Positions 23,151 through 34,711 are shown, numbered from the stretch's first letter. The stretch: 64,000 nucleotides of DNA from Smallanthus sonchifolius (GCA_023525975.1 CM042020.1:17199001-17263000), one strand, 5' to 3'. Numbers and translations: made by a program. Notes: a model not told the origin generated them from the letters alone.

Positions 23151-23649
23151 TTTGAGGGATTTGGTGTGCGAGACACTAAACTCAAACCGGATGCTCTTGA
23201 TATGGGGGGATGATACGAGAATCCAAGTAGGACTTGACTAAGACTCGGAGCTTGCTGAAATGAAAGGTTAGTAATGATTTGATAAAATGATAATTTATAT
23301 ATATATGGTGTATGTATATATGTATGATGAATGTTGTTAAGGTGTTATGTGTGCCGAAACTTGTTTTGTGACTTGTTATATGGAGATGGTAATTACAATT
23401 GGGCATGGCGTACTATTAAACATGTCTGGCCAATATGTTTAATAAGATGAAATGTGCAAGAGACTTTATGATAACCATATAACAATGAACATTTGCAAGG
23501 ATTAGGTGAAGGTGGTTATATATGTATGTATGTATATAGGTAGGTATATATATACTTAATACATATAATAGTGAATGTGTAATGGATACCTAGGGTATTG
23601 AAAGTGAAAGGGTATTAAAGTGTTTGTGGTTCATTTTCTCAGTTTAGAG
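23151..23649 (+). other. Untranslated leader of the complete gypsy
   Basis: About 500 bp between primer site and the likely Gag start. AT-rich with tatatgtatg runs. No gene; presumably holds dimerisation and packaging signals, which I cannot recognise. Confidence 0.6.
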
Positions 23650-26600
23650 ATGGCAGAAGATGCAAGTAATGAACCATTGGATCCAAGAATCCAAGATATG
23701 ATAAAAGAGGAAGTGGCTAAGGCCTTCGAGCAAGCCACAACCTTGTTAATGGAAGAAATGAGAGGGGCTATCAAGCTTACCCTCGAAGACGTGTTAAAGG
23801 AGAAGGAAAGGGTGCCACAGGGTTGTACTCTAAAGGAGTTTATGGTAATTAAACCCAAGGAGTATAACGGGCAAGTGGACCCGATTCTGAGCCACAGGTG
23901 GGTGGTGGATATGGAGTCTAATTTCGAGACTACTAAATGTAAGCCTGAGGATAGGGTGATGTTCAGTGTGCCTTTATTGACTGGAAGGGCGAAAGAGTGG
24001 TTGTTGAATCTCCGCAAGGAGAGGGGTGTTTTGGGTGTGACCTCCATGTCTTGGGAGGAGTTTAAGGCGGCTTTTCTGAAGTATCATTGCCCGCAAGCCG
24101 CAGTTGATAGAATGACTGAGGAGTTTCTCCTCATGAGGCAAAAGAATGAGTCAATAGATGAATTGGCTGGAGCTTTCTTTGATCGCGCCAAGTTCTGTCC
24201 GGACGTGGTGTCGACCGAGAAGGCGAAGATTGACAGATTTTATGCTATGTTGACTGTGGAATTCAGAGATAGCATATCTCCATCTTCTTTCACCACACTT
24301 GTGGATTTAATAAACATGTGTCGGGAAAGGGAAGTGGAGTTGAAGAGGCAAGAGGCTAGGGGAGAGAAAAGGAAAAGGGAAATTGTGGATCAAGTGGTGA
24401 GCAAGATAAAGGGCGGGAGCCCTAGTAAGAAGCCTTTTACCAAGTTCTCTTCTCGAGGATGCAAAGTTTGTGGGAAGGAGCACTATGGGGATTGTAAGAA
24501 GGGAACGTCAAATTGCTACAAGTGTGGGAAGCCGGGGCATATGGCAAATCAGTGTCCAAGCCAGATTCGTATATGCTATAATTGTTACAAGCCAGGACAC
24601 CTTAGGGCGGATTGCCCGGATTTGAAGCAAGGTGGAAGCGAAAGAAAAGTTGAGATACCCAGGCCTAAGGGTAGAGCCTTCCACATATCTGCGGAGGAAG
24701 CAAAGAACGACTCGGAGGTGGTGTCAGGTACATTCAGGATTAACTCTTTACCTGCACTAGTTCTTTTCGATTCGGGGGCTAGTCGTTCGTTTGTGTCTTT
24801 GAAATTTGTTAAGCATTCTTCTTTTATAAGTAGCAAGTTAGACGAACCCTTAGAAATTGAGGCGGCAAACGATAAGAGCTTCCTAGTGTTTGATGTTTAT
24901 AGGAATTGCAAATTAAAGGCGGGGGGTGAAACGTTCCATATTGATTTAATTCCTATGTCTATGGGGGATTTTGATGTTATTGTGGGGATGGATTGGTTGT
25001 CAAAGAATAAGGCGAGTATATTATGTGGACCAAAGGCGATCCAACTTGATTCCCCGTCGGGAGAGTCCATCTACATTGAAGGTGATAAGAAAGGTAAGGT
25101 GAGGTTGTGCTCCTTTGTGAAGGCAACCAAGTACATGGCGCGTGGGTGCAAGGCGTTCATGGCATGTGTTACGGATGTGGATGGAAAGGTAAAAGAGATT
25201 CACGACGTGCCGGTCGTGAATCAGTTTGCGGATGTGTTTCCTGACGAGTTACCGGGGGTTCCGCCTGATAGGGAGATTGAGTTTGGGATCGACTTGATGC
25301 CGGGTGCTAAACCGGTAGCTAAAGCGCCTTATAGATTGGCACCGCCAGAAATGAAAGAGTTGATGGAGCAATTACAAGAATTGCTTGATAAAGGTTTCAT
25401 ACGCCCAAGTGTCTCACCTTGGGGTGCGCCCATTCTCTTCGTTAAAAAGAAGGATGGGAGCATGAGGATGTGTATGGATTATCGGGAGTTGAATAAGTTG
25501 ACGGTGAAGAATAGGTACCCTTTACCTAGGATTGATGATCTTTTCGATCAATTACAAGGGGCGTCGTGGTTCTCTAAGATTGATTTGAGATCCGGGTACC
25601 ATCAACTGAAAGTGAAAGAAGATGACATTCCTAAAACCGCTTTTCGCACTCGTTACGGTCACTATGAATTTACAGTTATGCCTTTCGGCTTAACCAACGC
25701 ACCCGCGGTTTTCATGGATCTTATGAACCGGGTGTGTAGACCGTTCCTCGACCGCTCGGTCATTGTTTTCATTAACGATCTTCTCATCTATTCAAGGAGC
25801 GAAGGTGATCACGCTTGCCATTTGCGTGAAATTCTCGAAGTCTTGCAAAAGGAGAAACTTTATGCTAAATTCTCCAAGTGTGCCTTTTGGTTACGCGAAA
25901 TTCAATTCTTGGGTCATGTGATTAATGATAAAGGGATTACTGTCGACCCATCCAAGATAGTGGCGGTTAAAGATTGGTTTCCACCGAAGACGCCTTCGGA
26001 GATTAGAAGTTTCTTGGGGTTGGCGGGTTATTACCGGCGGTTTATTGAAAACTTCTCTCGGATTGCCTTACCGATGACGAAGTTGACCCGTAAAGAGACT
26101 AAGTTTGTTTGGGGTTCCGAGCAAGAATCTGCCTTTCAACTCTTGAAAGAAAAGTTGACAAAGGCGCCTGTTTTATCCTTGCCGGACGGGACCGAAGATT
26201 TTGTTGTGTATTCGGATGCCTCGCATTCGGGGTTGGGGTGTGTTTTGATGCAAAGGGGGAAAGTAATTGCCTACGCGTCTAGGCAATTGAAGGTTCACGA
26301 GGTGAATTACCCTACCCATGATCTAGAGCTTGCGGCCGTGGTTTTCGCACTCAAGATTTGGAGGCATTATTTGTATGGGGTTAAGTGTACGATCTACACG
26401 GATCACAAAAGTCTCAAGTACTTCTTTGACCAAAAGGACCTCAACATGAGGCAAAGGCGGTGGCTTGAATTGGTCAAGGATTATGATTGTGACATACTTT
26501 ATCATCCGGGTAAAGCGAATGTTGTGGCGGATGCGCTTAGTAGGAAGTCAAGTCATGCACCTATCAAGGTGAAGTCATTCAAGATGACAATTTCATCATC

Positions 26601-28026
26601 CCTAATTGATGAAATCCGGGAGGCTCAAGTGTTAGCACTTGATGGTGACTTGAAGAAAGAGCGGATGGTTGCTTATGTTGATAAACTTGGTGAAAATAGC
26701 ATGGGCTTGAAGACATGCTTTGGTAGGATTTGGATTCCTAGGTTGTCAAGTATTTTGACAACTATTTTAGATGAGGCGCATAAATCCAAATATTCTATCC
26801 ATCCGGGGGCCACAAAGATGTTTTACGATTTGAGGTGTCATTTTTGGTGGCCGGGTATGAGGCGTGATGTTGTTAAGTATGTTGAGAGGTGTCTCACATG
26901 CTTAAGGGTGAAGGCGGAACACCAAAAGCCGTATGGAAAGCTCCAACCGCTTGAAATACCGCTTTGGAAATGGGAGAATATAGCTATGGATTTGATCACT
27001 AAACTACCAAAGACTCGAAAGGGTTATGATGCGATATGGGTAGTAGTGGATCGGTTGACGAAGAGTGCACATTTCCTACCTATAAAGGAAACATACTCTT
27101 CGGATAGATTGGCGGAAATGTATGTGAAGGAAATTGTGTCACGTCATGGTGTGCCGGTGTCGATTATATCGGATCGTGATACGAGATTTACTTCTCGATT
27201 TTGGAAGAAATTCCATGAGGATATGGGGACTAGATTGAATCTTAGCACTGCTTATCATCCACAAACGGATGGTCAAAGCGAGCGAACGATTCAAACGCTC
27301 GAAGATATGTTGCGAGCGTGTGCTTTAGATTTTGGTGGTAGTTGGGATGACCATTTACCGTTGGCGGAATTTTCGTATAACAATAGTTATCATTCTAGTA
27401 TTGGTATGCCGCCTTTTGAGGCATTGTACGGGAGAAAGTGTCGAACACCCGTGTGTTGGGGTGAAATCGGTCAACGGGAACTAGGTAGTAAAGAGGTGGT
27501 CTTGGAAACTAATGATAGTATTGACCAAATTAGAGCACGCTTGAAGGCGGCTCAAGATCGCCAAAAGTCCTATGCGGATAATAGGAAGCGGGCGATTGAG
27601 TTTCAAGTGGGGGACTTTGTACTTTTGAAAGTCTCTCCTTGGAAAGGTGTGATACGGTTTAGAAAACGGGGGAAGTTAAGTCCTCGTTTCATCGGGCCGT
27701 TTGAGGTGATAGCAAAGGTGGGTACGGTAGCTTATCGCTTGGAGCTACCGGAGGAGTTAAGTAGACTTCATAACACGTTTCACGTGTCACATTTGCGAAA
27801 ATGTTTAGCGGACGAGTCTACTTTTGTTCCATTAGATGATATCGAATTGGATGAAAAGTTGAATTATGTTGAAGAACCGGTGGCAATCTTGGATAGAAAA
27901 GTGAAGCGTTTACGTAATAAAGAGATTAGCCAAGTATTGGTGAAGTGGAAACATAGAAAGGGAGCGGAAATGACTTGGGAAACCGAGGAAGAAATGCTCA
28001 AGTTTTACCCAAACCTTTTTATGTGA
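23620..28026 (+). CDS. Gag-Pol polyprotein of Ty3/gypsy element, altered RT active site
   Basis: Single frame of 1,468 codons. The likely start is the second Met (23650, MAEDASNEP); the first adds ten residues. Order of domains: Gag (residues about 70-230, with LTGRAKEWLLNLRKERG); two CCHC zinc knuckles (CYKCGKPGHMANQC near 297 and CYNCYKPGHLRADC near 318); aspartic protease (LFDSGASRSFV near 382); reverse transcriptase (about 560-760); RNase H (YSDASHSGLGCVL near 865); integrase with HHCC zinc region (about 1058-1100) and DDE residues near Asp 1122, Asp 1183 and Glu 1220 (YHPQTDGQSERT); and a C-terminal chromodomain (VLVKWKHRKGAEMTWE). Every domain looks intact except the RT catalytic box, which reads VFINDLLIYS: the first Asp of the usual [YF]xDD is Asn (AAC, residue 719). 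The two Asp residues of this box bind catalytic metal, so cDNA synthesis by this copy is probably abolished. Confidence 0.95.
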   Translation: MFVVHFLSLEMAEDASNEPLDPRIQDMIKEEVAKAFEQATTLLMEEMRGAIKLTLEDVLKEKERVPQGCTLKEFMVIKPKEYNGQVDPILSHRWVVDMESNFETTKCKPEDRVMFSVPLLTGRAKEWLLNLRKERGVLGVTSMSWEEFKAAFLKYHCPQAAVDRMTEEFLLMRQKNESIDELAGAFFDRAKFCPDVVSTEKAKIDRFYAMLTVEFRDSISPSSFTTLVDLINMCREREVELKRQEARGEKRKREIVDQVVSKIKGGSPSKKPFTKFSSRGCKVCGKEHYGDCKKGTSNCYKCGKPGHMANQCPSQIRICYNCYKPGHLRADCPDLKQGGSERKVEIPRPKGRAFHISAEEAKNDSEVVSGTFRINSLPALVLFDSGASRSFVSLKFVKHSSFISSKLDEPLEIEAANDKSFLVFDVYRNCKLKAGGETFHIDLIPMSMGDFDVIVGMDWLSKNKASILCGPKAIQLDSPSGESIYIEGDKKGKVRLCSFVKATKYMARGCKAFMACVTDVDGKVKEIHDVPVVNQFADVFPDELPGVPPDREIEFGIDLMPGAKPVAKAPYRLAPPEMKELMEQLQELLDKGFIRPSVSPWGAPILFVKKKDGSMRMCMDYRELNKLTVKNRYPLPRIDDLFDQLQGASWFSKIDLRSGYHQLKVKEDDIPKTAFRTRYGHYEFTVMPFGLTNAPAVFMDLMNRVCRPFLDRSVIVFINDLLIYSRSEGDHACHLREILEVLQKEKLYAKFSKCAFWLREIQFLGHVINDKGITVDPSKIVAVKDWFPPKTPSEIRSFLGLAGYYRRFIENFSRIALPMTKLTRKETKFVWGSEQESAFQLLKEKLTKAPVLSLPDGTEDFVVYSDASHSGLGCVLMQRGKVIAYASRQLKVHEVNYPTHDLELAAVVFALKIWRHYLYGVKCTIYTDHKSLKYFFDQKDLNMRQRRWLELVKDYDCDILYHPGKANVVADALSRKSSHAPIKVKSFKMTISSSLIDEIREAQVLALDGDLKKERMVAYVDKLGENSMGLKTCFGRIWIPRLSSILTTILDEAHKSKYSIHPGATKMFYDLRCHFWWPGMRRDVVKYVERCLTCLRVKAEHQKPYGKLQPLEIPLWKWENIAMDLITKLPKTRKGYDAIWVVVDRLTKSAHFLPIKETYSSDRLAEMYVKEIVSRHGVPVSIISDRDTRFTSRFWKKFHEDMGTRLNLSTAYHPQTDGQSERTIQTLEDMLRACALDFGGSWDDHLPLAEFSYNNSYHSSIGMPPFEALYGRKCRTPVCWGEIGQRELGSKEVVLETNDSIDQIRARLKAAQDRQKSYADNRKRAIEFQVGDFVLLKVSPWKGVIRFRKRGKLSPRFIGPFEVIAKVGTVAYRLELPEELSRLHNTFHVSHLRKCLADESTFVPLDDIELDEKLNYVEEPVAILDRKVKRLRNKEISQVLVKWKHRKGAEMTWETEEEMLKFYPNLFM

Positions 28027-28044
28027 GGACGGGTTTCGGGGACG

Positions 28045-28068
28045 AAACCCAAATAAGGGGAGGTGATT
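28045..28068 (+). other. Polypurine tract of the complete gypsy
   Basis: The purine-rich stretch aaataaggggaggtgatt sits directly before the 3' LTR start TGTAACG and would prime plus-strand synthesis. Just upstream is the common gypsy 3' phrase gacgggtttcggggacgaaa. Confidence 0.8.
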
Positions 28069-30104
28069 TGTAACGAACCAAAATCCGGGTCTCGTTATAA
28101 ATAAATATATTTCTAAATAAATATTATGTTGAAAATAATATTTTGAAATAAATTGAAACAAGCGGGTTTCAAGTTATTAATGGGGTTAGGCTAGTTTTTA
28201 ACTAGTTTTGGAAAGGAAATGGTGAAATGGAAGTTGAAGGACTAATTGTGTAAATGGGCAAAATCTGCCATATTGACTTGGAGAAGTCAAAATTGGTCAT
28301 TTTGCATGCTTGGGTCGTTCTTGAGCAAGAGAGGAGAAAAAGGAGAAAATCCAATTTGAAGCCAAATCTTGCGTTTTAGGCTCGTTTTGAGAAGGTGTTG
28401 GCTTGCACATCAACCTTCTAACATCAAGTAAGTGTTAAACATCCTTTTGATTTCACTTTTGATGTGTTCTTGGTGGGTGTTGGGTGAAATCCGAAAATTT
28501 GGATGCATGTGGTAAATTGGTGTTAGATTGTTGATAATCTAACTTAACTAAAGTTAAAGAGTGATGATTAACATCCTAGAACCCTTGATTTTGATTATGA
28601 GAAGTTAGGGTTCATATGAGAAAAATTGGGGGTTTTTGTAAAATGAAGATAGAATGGTGATCTAGTGATGATTAAGTGTTTTTGGGATGTTAGACACTTG
28701 AACAAACACCAAATTAACTTAATAATAATTTTTGAAAGAAAGATTAGTGTTAAGGTTAAGATAATGAAACTCAAGTAGGTGAGTTTGTGGTGAAAGAGGG
28801 TGTTTGGTTATGAGTATAACCCAAACGGGTCAATTTGGGTTGGAAATGGGAATTTAGTTGTGAACCCAATTGTAATGTGATTTTGGTGTATGTTAGATTA
28901 CTAAACTAGGTGAATGTGTTTAGGTAATCAAGTTGCAAAGCTAGAAGCCGGTGCGGGACCTTCTAACCCGAAAGGTAAGTGCTTTAGCACTTACTTAGTT
29001 TTGATGATATGGTGTTTGTATGCAATGTTGTATATATGATGTATATGGTTGCATAATTTGACATGTGGTATGAATGTAGATGGAAGTGTGTAAATGTTAG
29101 AATGTATGTAGTTATAGTATGTGTACTATAATGGATATGTGAATATGGAGTTATGGTCTAAGTACCATAATGGATAGAATGGATATGGAGTTATGGTCTA
29201 TGAACCATAATGGATAGAATGGAAATGGAGTTATGGTCTAAGTACCATAATGGATAGAACGGTTATGGAGTTATGATCTCGTATCCTAAATGGATATGAA
29301 GTTATGGCCTACGTGCCATAATGGAAATGAAAATGTGATAATGAAACCCTTAATTGACTTATCGTATGCAAACGGGTCAAAGGGTCAAAAATGGGTGAAA
29401 GGTGTGAAATCAAGTTGTGAATACTTGATGTTATGTATAACATATTTCTATGATAATATGTTAGAGAATTGCAAGGGAATGAAACCTTAATTGACCAAAT
29501 GTGTGCAAATGGGTCAAATGGGTCAAATGGGTGAAAGTGGTGAAAACAAGTATATATACTTGTTGTTTTGGTCATCTCAATACTAATGGTGTTATGTTAA
29601 TGTGGATATGTAGGGAAAGCTCCGAAGTAGGTCAAGGTCAAGTCCATTGGCAAAAGAGGATTCTCGTATGCTTTATGGTGATTATGGGTTTTTGTTTGAA
29701 ATCCGTTTTTTTTTACGTGTATTTTGGTTCACAAACAATGTTGTTTATGTTAATATATGTGATATGTATGTCTTTGGTCAAAACCCAGGTGTTGGGAGAG
29801 TTTTGGTGTTGTTGGGTTTGAAAAAAATGGGAAAAATGGTTAAGTATGAAAACCTGCAGGAAACTGAAACTCTCTGAGTTTTGAGTCCCTCGCGGTACGC
29901 GAGAGCCCTTAGAGGATTCTCTCGCGGTACGCGAGAGACTGGGTTTCCGGGTTTGCGTTTCTGAGACTCTCTCGCGGTACGCGAGGGAGGTGGCTAGTTT
30001 GTCTCGCGGTACGCGAGGAGTAAAAAAAAAAAAAAAAAAAAAAAATTTTCTGGGATTTAGTCTTCCGCGCGTTAAACTTTTGTTATTGAAAGTGGTGTGT
30101 TACA
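28069..30104 (+). repeat. 3' LTR of the complete gypsy
   Basis: 2,036 bp. The 4-bp difference from the 5' LTR is accounted for by one T-run (9 versus 10), the A-run (24 versus 28) and one more T after it. It carries the same hairpin words (29889, 29921, 29971, 30003). Confidence 0.95.
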
Positions 30105-30431
30105 GCAAACCATATAATCCTTGTAAGTACAAGGCGTCCTCTCTTTCTCCTTGCCTTTATCTTTATTACCGCCATCCACGATAATAATTTCATCATTTTT
30201 TGTTTTGTTCCCCTTCTCGGCAAAAGCAGCCTTGGCCGCACCATGAATTTCGGCTAAAAAGATAGGCATAGTTCGTCTAAATGCCTTAGCCACCTCTTCG
30301 GAAATTCGCCTTCAGATCGCCTCATCCACTTTATCACCCATAGGAGAATGAACGGATCGGTTTGATCCCGACCCACTATCGTGCCCATCACCAATGTTCT
30401 TATTTTTAATCAAATCTCCTTGATCAACCAT
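30105..30431 (-). pseudogene. Gag N-terminal part of the older gypsy
   Basis: ATG at 30431 on the minus strand, then a Gag N-terminus that leads through AKAFRRTMPIFLAEIHGAAK and ERTPCTYKDYMVC, directly continuous (across the 9-kb insertion) with KPKDF at 21090. A stop interrupts it near 30310, in a DEAI-stop-RRISEE context, so this older element was already defective or has decayed. Confidence 0.8.
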
Positions 30432-30892
30432 TCCTTGGTTGAGATTTAAAACAAATGACTTGTCACACGCGTAAAGCATAACTATAGGCACCTATCTTAA
30501 GTTATGCTCCTATATGTATGTACGTATATCTATATCTATATCTATATACATATAAATACATATATAACCACCTTCACTTACTCCTTAGAGATGGTTATTA
30601 TTACATGGCCACCATGAAGACACGTAGACATGTTACATTACTAATCATCATGGCCATATATGATTAGTAATATATTATGCCTAAGAATATTCATTGTCCC
30701 CATATGGTACATCCCAAGACAAATTTCAGCACACATAAGCATCTTGGACACCAATTAAATACCAACAAATATCATTACTAACCTTCACCTTAGCTCCGTG
30801 TCTCGATCATGCATTCGTTGGATCCTCATTACACCCACCCATATCAAGAGCAAATAAGTTTGAGTTCGTTGTCTTGCACACCCGAATCCTTT

Positions 30893-30916
30893 AAACCATT
30901 GCTGTGATACGAAGTC
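30893..30916 (-). other. Primer-binding site of the older gypsy (decayed)
   Basis: The minus strand reads acttcgtatcacagcaatgg directly after the LTR end. Compared with the complete element's acttggtatcagagcaatgg it has two substitutions. Confidence 0.7.
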
Positions 30917-33064
30917 GTAACACCCAAAATTTCAACACCAATATTAACTTTCAAAACACGCGGAAGTAGGTCCCATAAAACGCCCTTGATTAATCAACAC
31001 ATGATAAAAGCAACATCACGACCAACAACATAATTTTGACTTAGAAGTAAGCACCGAAACCTAAAAATGACAACAAGTTTAAACTTCCAAAATATAAATT
31101 AAAACAAGTTTAATAAACCCAAACAAGAAGTTCTAATTCCAAACATTAACAACCCCTAAAAGAACTGAGAATCCAATCCAACACGATTCTTGACCCGAGA
31201 CATCAAACTGGAGCTTTACCTACAATTAAACACCATAAATAAACCATTAGTAATGATATACAACCCCCCCCCCCCAAAGACCCCATATGTCCAAAAATGA
31301 ACAAACAACCCAAAACGATAAAATTCAGCAATTGGACGTATGAGGGGTGTAGACAGGGAGTTTTGGGCGTATCATATGCCGGAGGTGGGCGTATCGTACG
31401 CCGCCCCTGCACCTGCACACAACCTTCATTTTTAGATTCCTCTCCTCGAGGCACGCCATTTTAATATATTATGGCTTTCACAATTAATTTTCTAGCCTGA
31501 GATATACTCATTAAAAGTTGGGCTTTTTCGATAACATGTATTAACACCTTACATGTCTAATCTCAACCCGAAAGCCATTTAACACCCAATTTACTTCAAA
31601 TAACATATAACACCTTACATACATTACCGCCTATGTATGTATACATTAGTTAATTGCCCACCAAACCGACCATACTTCTTTGTGAGGTTCTAAAGACCTC
31701 AAACACCCTTAAACTACTTTATGAAGTTCATGACCTCAATTAACTCTGTATGAGGTTCTTAGACTTCAAACTACTCTATATGATCATATTTACTCTTGAG
31801 TGAAGTTCCAAGACTTCAAATCACCATGACAATAGTGTAGTTCAAGACTTAAAGCCACAACAACACAAGTGAAGTTCATGACCTCAATTACCACGTGTGA
31901 GGTTCTTAGACTTCAAATACCGACCTTAAACATACAATCAAGTGTACACACACAATACCAAACCATCTTTATACCCGATACTTTATTTACCGACATGTGG
32001 GGTTTAAGGATCCCAATCCCACATTCAAAGACTTCAAAACATAATTTCACCCTCCCAACCCTTGCATACAACAAGTCATACAAATATTACTACATAAACA
32101 ATTAGCAATCAAATTGTATGACTTACTCCTATCATTACTAAGAGCACTTACCTTGTGCTTTAGATGATTCCGGTTTAGCTTCAATCTTAGCCACGTGATC
32201 ACCTATACAATACACCTCAACATTAGTCTAGATATCCCAATTTACACCAATTGAGATTCTAACACACTCCTATCATCAAATAATCAACATTATCATTTGT
32301 CTATGTTAGATTAACATAATCGAACCGTTAACACCCATCAAACACTCCCCTAACCCAAATGACCCGTTATGGAATCACCCATGTTCCACCAAAACTCTCG
32401 TTTCACAAATCACCATAAAAATTGGGGCTTTATGGTTAATTGTGTGTCGATTAACTCTCTAGACACTTATCTCACTTCAATTTAACATTCTAACATCATT
32501 AAATAAAAAACCCTCAAATTTCCCTCAAGAACCCTAATTCTTGAATCCACAAACTGAGTGTTTAAATGATGTTATCTTCCTCCCACTACCTTTAGTTAAG
32601 ATAGGTTATTACTTAAATCAGTTTATTTACCAACCAAACAACCCAATTCAGCTCTAGTTCGGATTTCACCCAAAGCCCACCAAGAACATCAAAGATGGAG
32701 AATCAAGAGAGGATTAGGACACTTACTTGATGTTTAGAAGATGATTGATGTGCACACCAAAATCCTCTGATTTCACATGCAAATTGTTGGTCTTTGATCT
32801 CCGGCCCTCTCCTCTTTCTCTCCACTCTTGCAAGACACAAAACACACACACACAAATGAATGTCGTGCGCAGGCCCCTCCTCCCTTTACACCAAAATTCC
32901 AGAATTTTCAAAACAGCCTCTAACTTAAAATTCTAGCCCCTTTCACCCAAACTAGCTAAAACTCCATATTTGCAACAAACCTCCAACTTTCATTTTATTT
33001 ATTTACACACCTTATAATATGAATATCACATTATAATAATAAACCCGAAAATCGGTTCGTTACA
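30917..33064 (-). mobile_element. 5' LTR of the older minus-strand gypsy
   Basis: On the minus strand it starts TGTAACGAACCGATTTTCGGG at 33064 and ends about GGGTGTTAC at 30917. It has hairpin words GGGCGTATCATATGCC (31365) and GGGCGTATCGTACGCC (31387), and a run of about 40-bp units with TGAAGTTC...GACTTCA words (31690-31920). The start shares TGTAACGAACC with the nested element, so the two families are relatives. A 10-C run lies at about 31264. Confidence 0.8.
31690..31920 (-). repeat. Degenerate 40-bp repeats with TGAAGT/ACTTCA hairpin words
   Basis: Five to six units such as tgaagttccaagacttca and tgaggttcttagacttca; each can pair its ends around a six-base loop. This is the same architecture as the 43-bp units of the nested gypsy LTR but with a different word. 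Confidence 0.7.
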
Positions 33065-33599
33065 ACACGTAACCTACACATGTGTAGATAAACGGTTAAA
33101 AATTAAAAACATATGAAAATTTTTGTTTAATGGTGTTTTTAAGTACATAAACGTACATATTTTTATATAAGAAGTACATAATTTTAAAAATATAAACCAC
33201 ATATAGAAAAGTTAAACGATTTAAATTTGTTCTCACAGTAATTTAGTGTTCTATAATAAATCTCACCATATATAAATATATATATATATATATATGTATA
33301 TATAGGGGTTGATTATGGTATAAAGGACTAAAAGCGTACGAAGCGTACGAAGACACCAAGACGCGACACGTGTTATTGGGTTGAGGGGAAAATCCATTTG
33401 CGTCATAATTTTGCACAAAGTTAAATAATCACGCATAACAAATAACGCAACCCATATAATAATAACGCAACCTATGTTTATAATTACACAACCTATTTTA
33501 TAGTTACACATGATGATAATTAAGCAACCTATTTTATAATTACGCACGTTATACGCAAAACAAATCGACATTTTTTTTTAAAAAGTCTAATTTTTATAA
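33065..33599. other. AT-rich stretch with (TA)n microsatellite
   Basis: A TA microsatellite at about 33267-33303, then tagggg-ttgattatggtataaagg and two copies of gcgtacgaa, then four to five short units of the type acgcaacctattttataatt. It looks like part of an unrecognised noncoding repeat; no end could be defined. Confidence 0.4.
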
Positions 33600-33745
33600 T
33601 AAAAATGTAGCAAGACTGTATTCAAATAAAAGATAATAAAATGTTTGATTTTATGTTGTAATTTAAAAAAAAAATATTGTCGTATAAAAAAGTTGTATGC
33701 GTTTAAAAAAATGGGAGAACTTTAAAAAAAAAGTCAACAATGTTA
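33600..33745 (+). repeat. Left copy of a direct repeat flanking the DnaJ segment
   Basis: About 130 bp similar, in the same orientation, to 35240-35400: both contain aatgtttgattttat-like, attgtcgtataaaaaa and aaaaaagtcaac phrases in order. Divergent but colinear. Confidence 0.55.
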
Positions 33746-34119
33746 GACTATTTTAGTTTTACCCATCCAGGACATTTTCACGCATAAAAAATTTGCTGAC
33801 GTGACATTCATTTATCTTAACTCTTGATTTTCTTGATCAATAACCAAAATTATTCGTATCTTTTGTATTTTAACTCCTCTCTCTATGTGTGTGTGTGTAG
33901 GAAGGATCAAATAAAAATGGTTTTGCCTAAGTAGGCTTTGAAGGATTGTGGGCTTAACATGTGGCACTCCTGAAAATATAAGAAGAAGGGCATTTTAGAC
34001 CAACAATTTTGTTTGTGGGATTGGGGTTTTAATCATACAACGGAATTCATTCATGAACAAAATAAGGGTTTGATCATACCGATCTTTGTAACGATCTAAC
34101 GGGACTTAAAGTACATATC

Positions 34120-34450
34120 TATAAACACTCTATCTACATTGGTCCACCAAATCCACTCAGCCTCCGGATGAGCAACCATCGCAGCTCGGACGCGCGGATA
34201 ACTTCGCCTAACAATTGTTCAATTTCGGGTCTATCGGAATATATTGGATTGTGATCGGGAAAGAGAGATGATGGATTTGGAAGATTTAAAGCTGAATATG
34301 ACCAAAAGAAAGAGAGTTGAAATGATGATTTTGATGAAGAACAACCACCAAACACACAAATACAAAAATTGAGATGAGAGGGATGAACAGAGGTACCTGG
34401 ATAAGCTGCAGCCGTGTGGTTGCCACAAATTTTGAGACACAAACGGTCAG
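34120..34450 (-). other. Possible captured fragment, unrecognised
   Basis: A minus-strand open frame (34134-34442) ends in IEQLLGEVIRASELRWLLIR. It has a protein-like composition at its C-terminal end and lies beside a DnaJ exon on the opposite strand. I do not recognise it and cannot exclude chance. Confidence 0.25.
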
Positions 34451-34568
34451 GCGGCCACTGTTGACGCAGTTGAACTCCTTTTTAGCCTTTCAAGGAACAG
34501 GCACGCGGATTTTTCTGGTTTTTTCTGATGTGCTGGATTTTTCTAAAAATAAGAATAGAAGAAAAAGG

Positions 34569-34710
34569 ATGGGAGGTTCGAAGAAGGAAAAGGAACCTCT
34601 TCTTCAATGCCTGTAATTGCAAATAGAAGAGATCCATTTAAGGTTTTGAATGTTTCGAAAGATTCTTCCGATCAAGAGATAAAATCCGCGTACAGAAAAC
34701 TTGCTCTCAG
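34569..34710 (+). pseudogene. First exon of a DnaJ (J-domain) gene, isolated
   Basis: From ATG 34607 the frame runs through NRRDPFKVLNVSKDSSDQE and IKSAYRKLAL and meets a GT donor at 34711 (AG/GTTAGT). This is the start of a J-domain (helices I and II) as found in plant ARG1-like DnaJ proteins. An upstream ATG at 34569 (MGGSKKEKE) is out of frame by one base, suggesting a frameshift. No HPD motif or second exon follows within the next kilobase, so it is a captured or truncated fragment rather than a gene. Confidence 0.65.
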
Positions 34711-34711
34711 G

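Larger units (their letters stand above)
21091..30104 (+). mobile_element. Complete Ty3/gypsy chromovirus-type LTR retrotransposon
   Basis: 9,014 bp with two LTRs (2,040 and 2,036 bp) and a perfect 5-bp target duplication GCAAA (21086-21090, 30105-30109). It has a primer site TTGGTATCAGAGC after the 5' LTR, one uninterrupted Gag-Pol frame, and a purine tract (aataaggggaggtgatt) before the 3' LTR. The LTRs differ, as far as I could compare, only in homopolymer lengths, so insertion is recent. A C-terminal chromodomain places it among chromoviruses, probably near Tekay. The reverse transcriptase has an active-site substitution. Confidence 0.96.

Noticed and set aside
34134..34442. Secreted or membrane protein gene
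   Set aside because: Cys/Ser/Phe-rich N-terminus looks like chance translation; kept only as a low-confidence unrecognised fragment.
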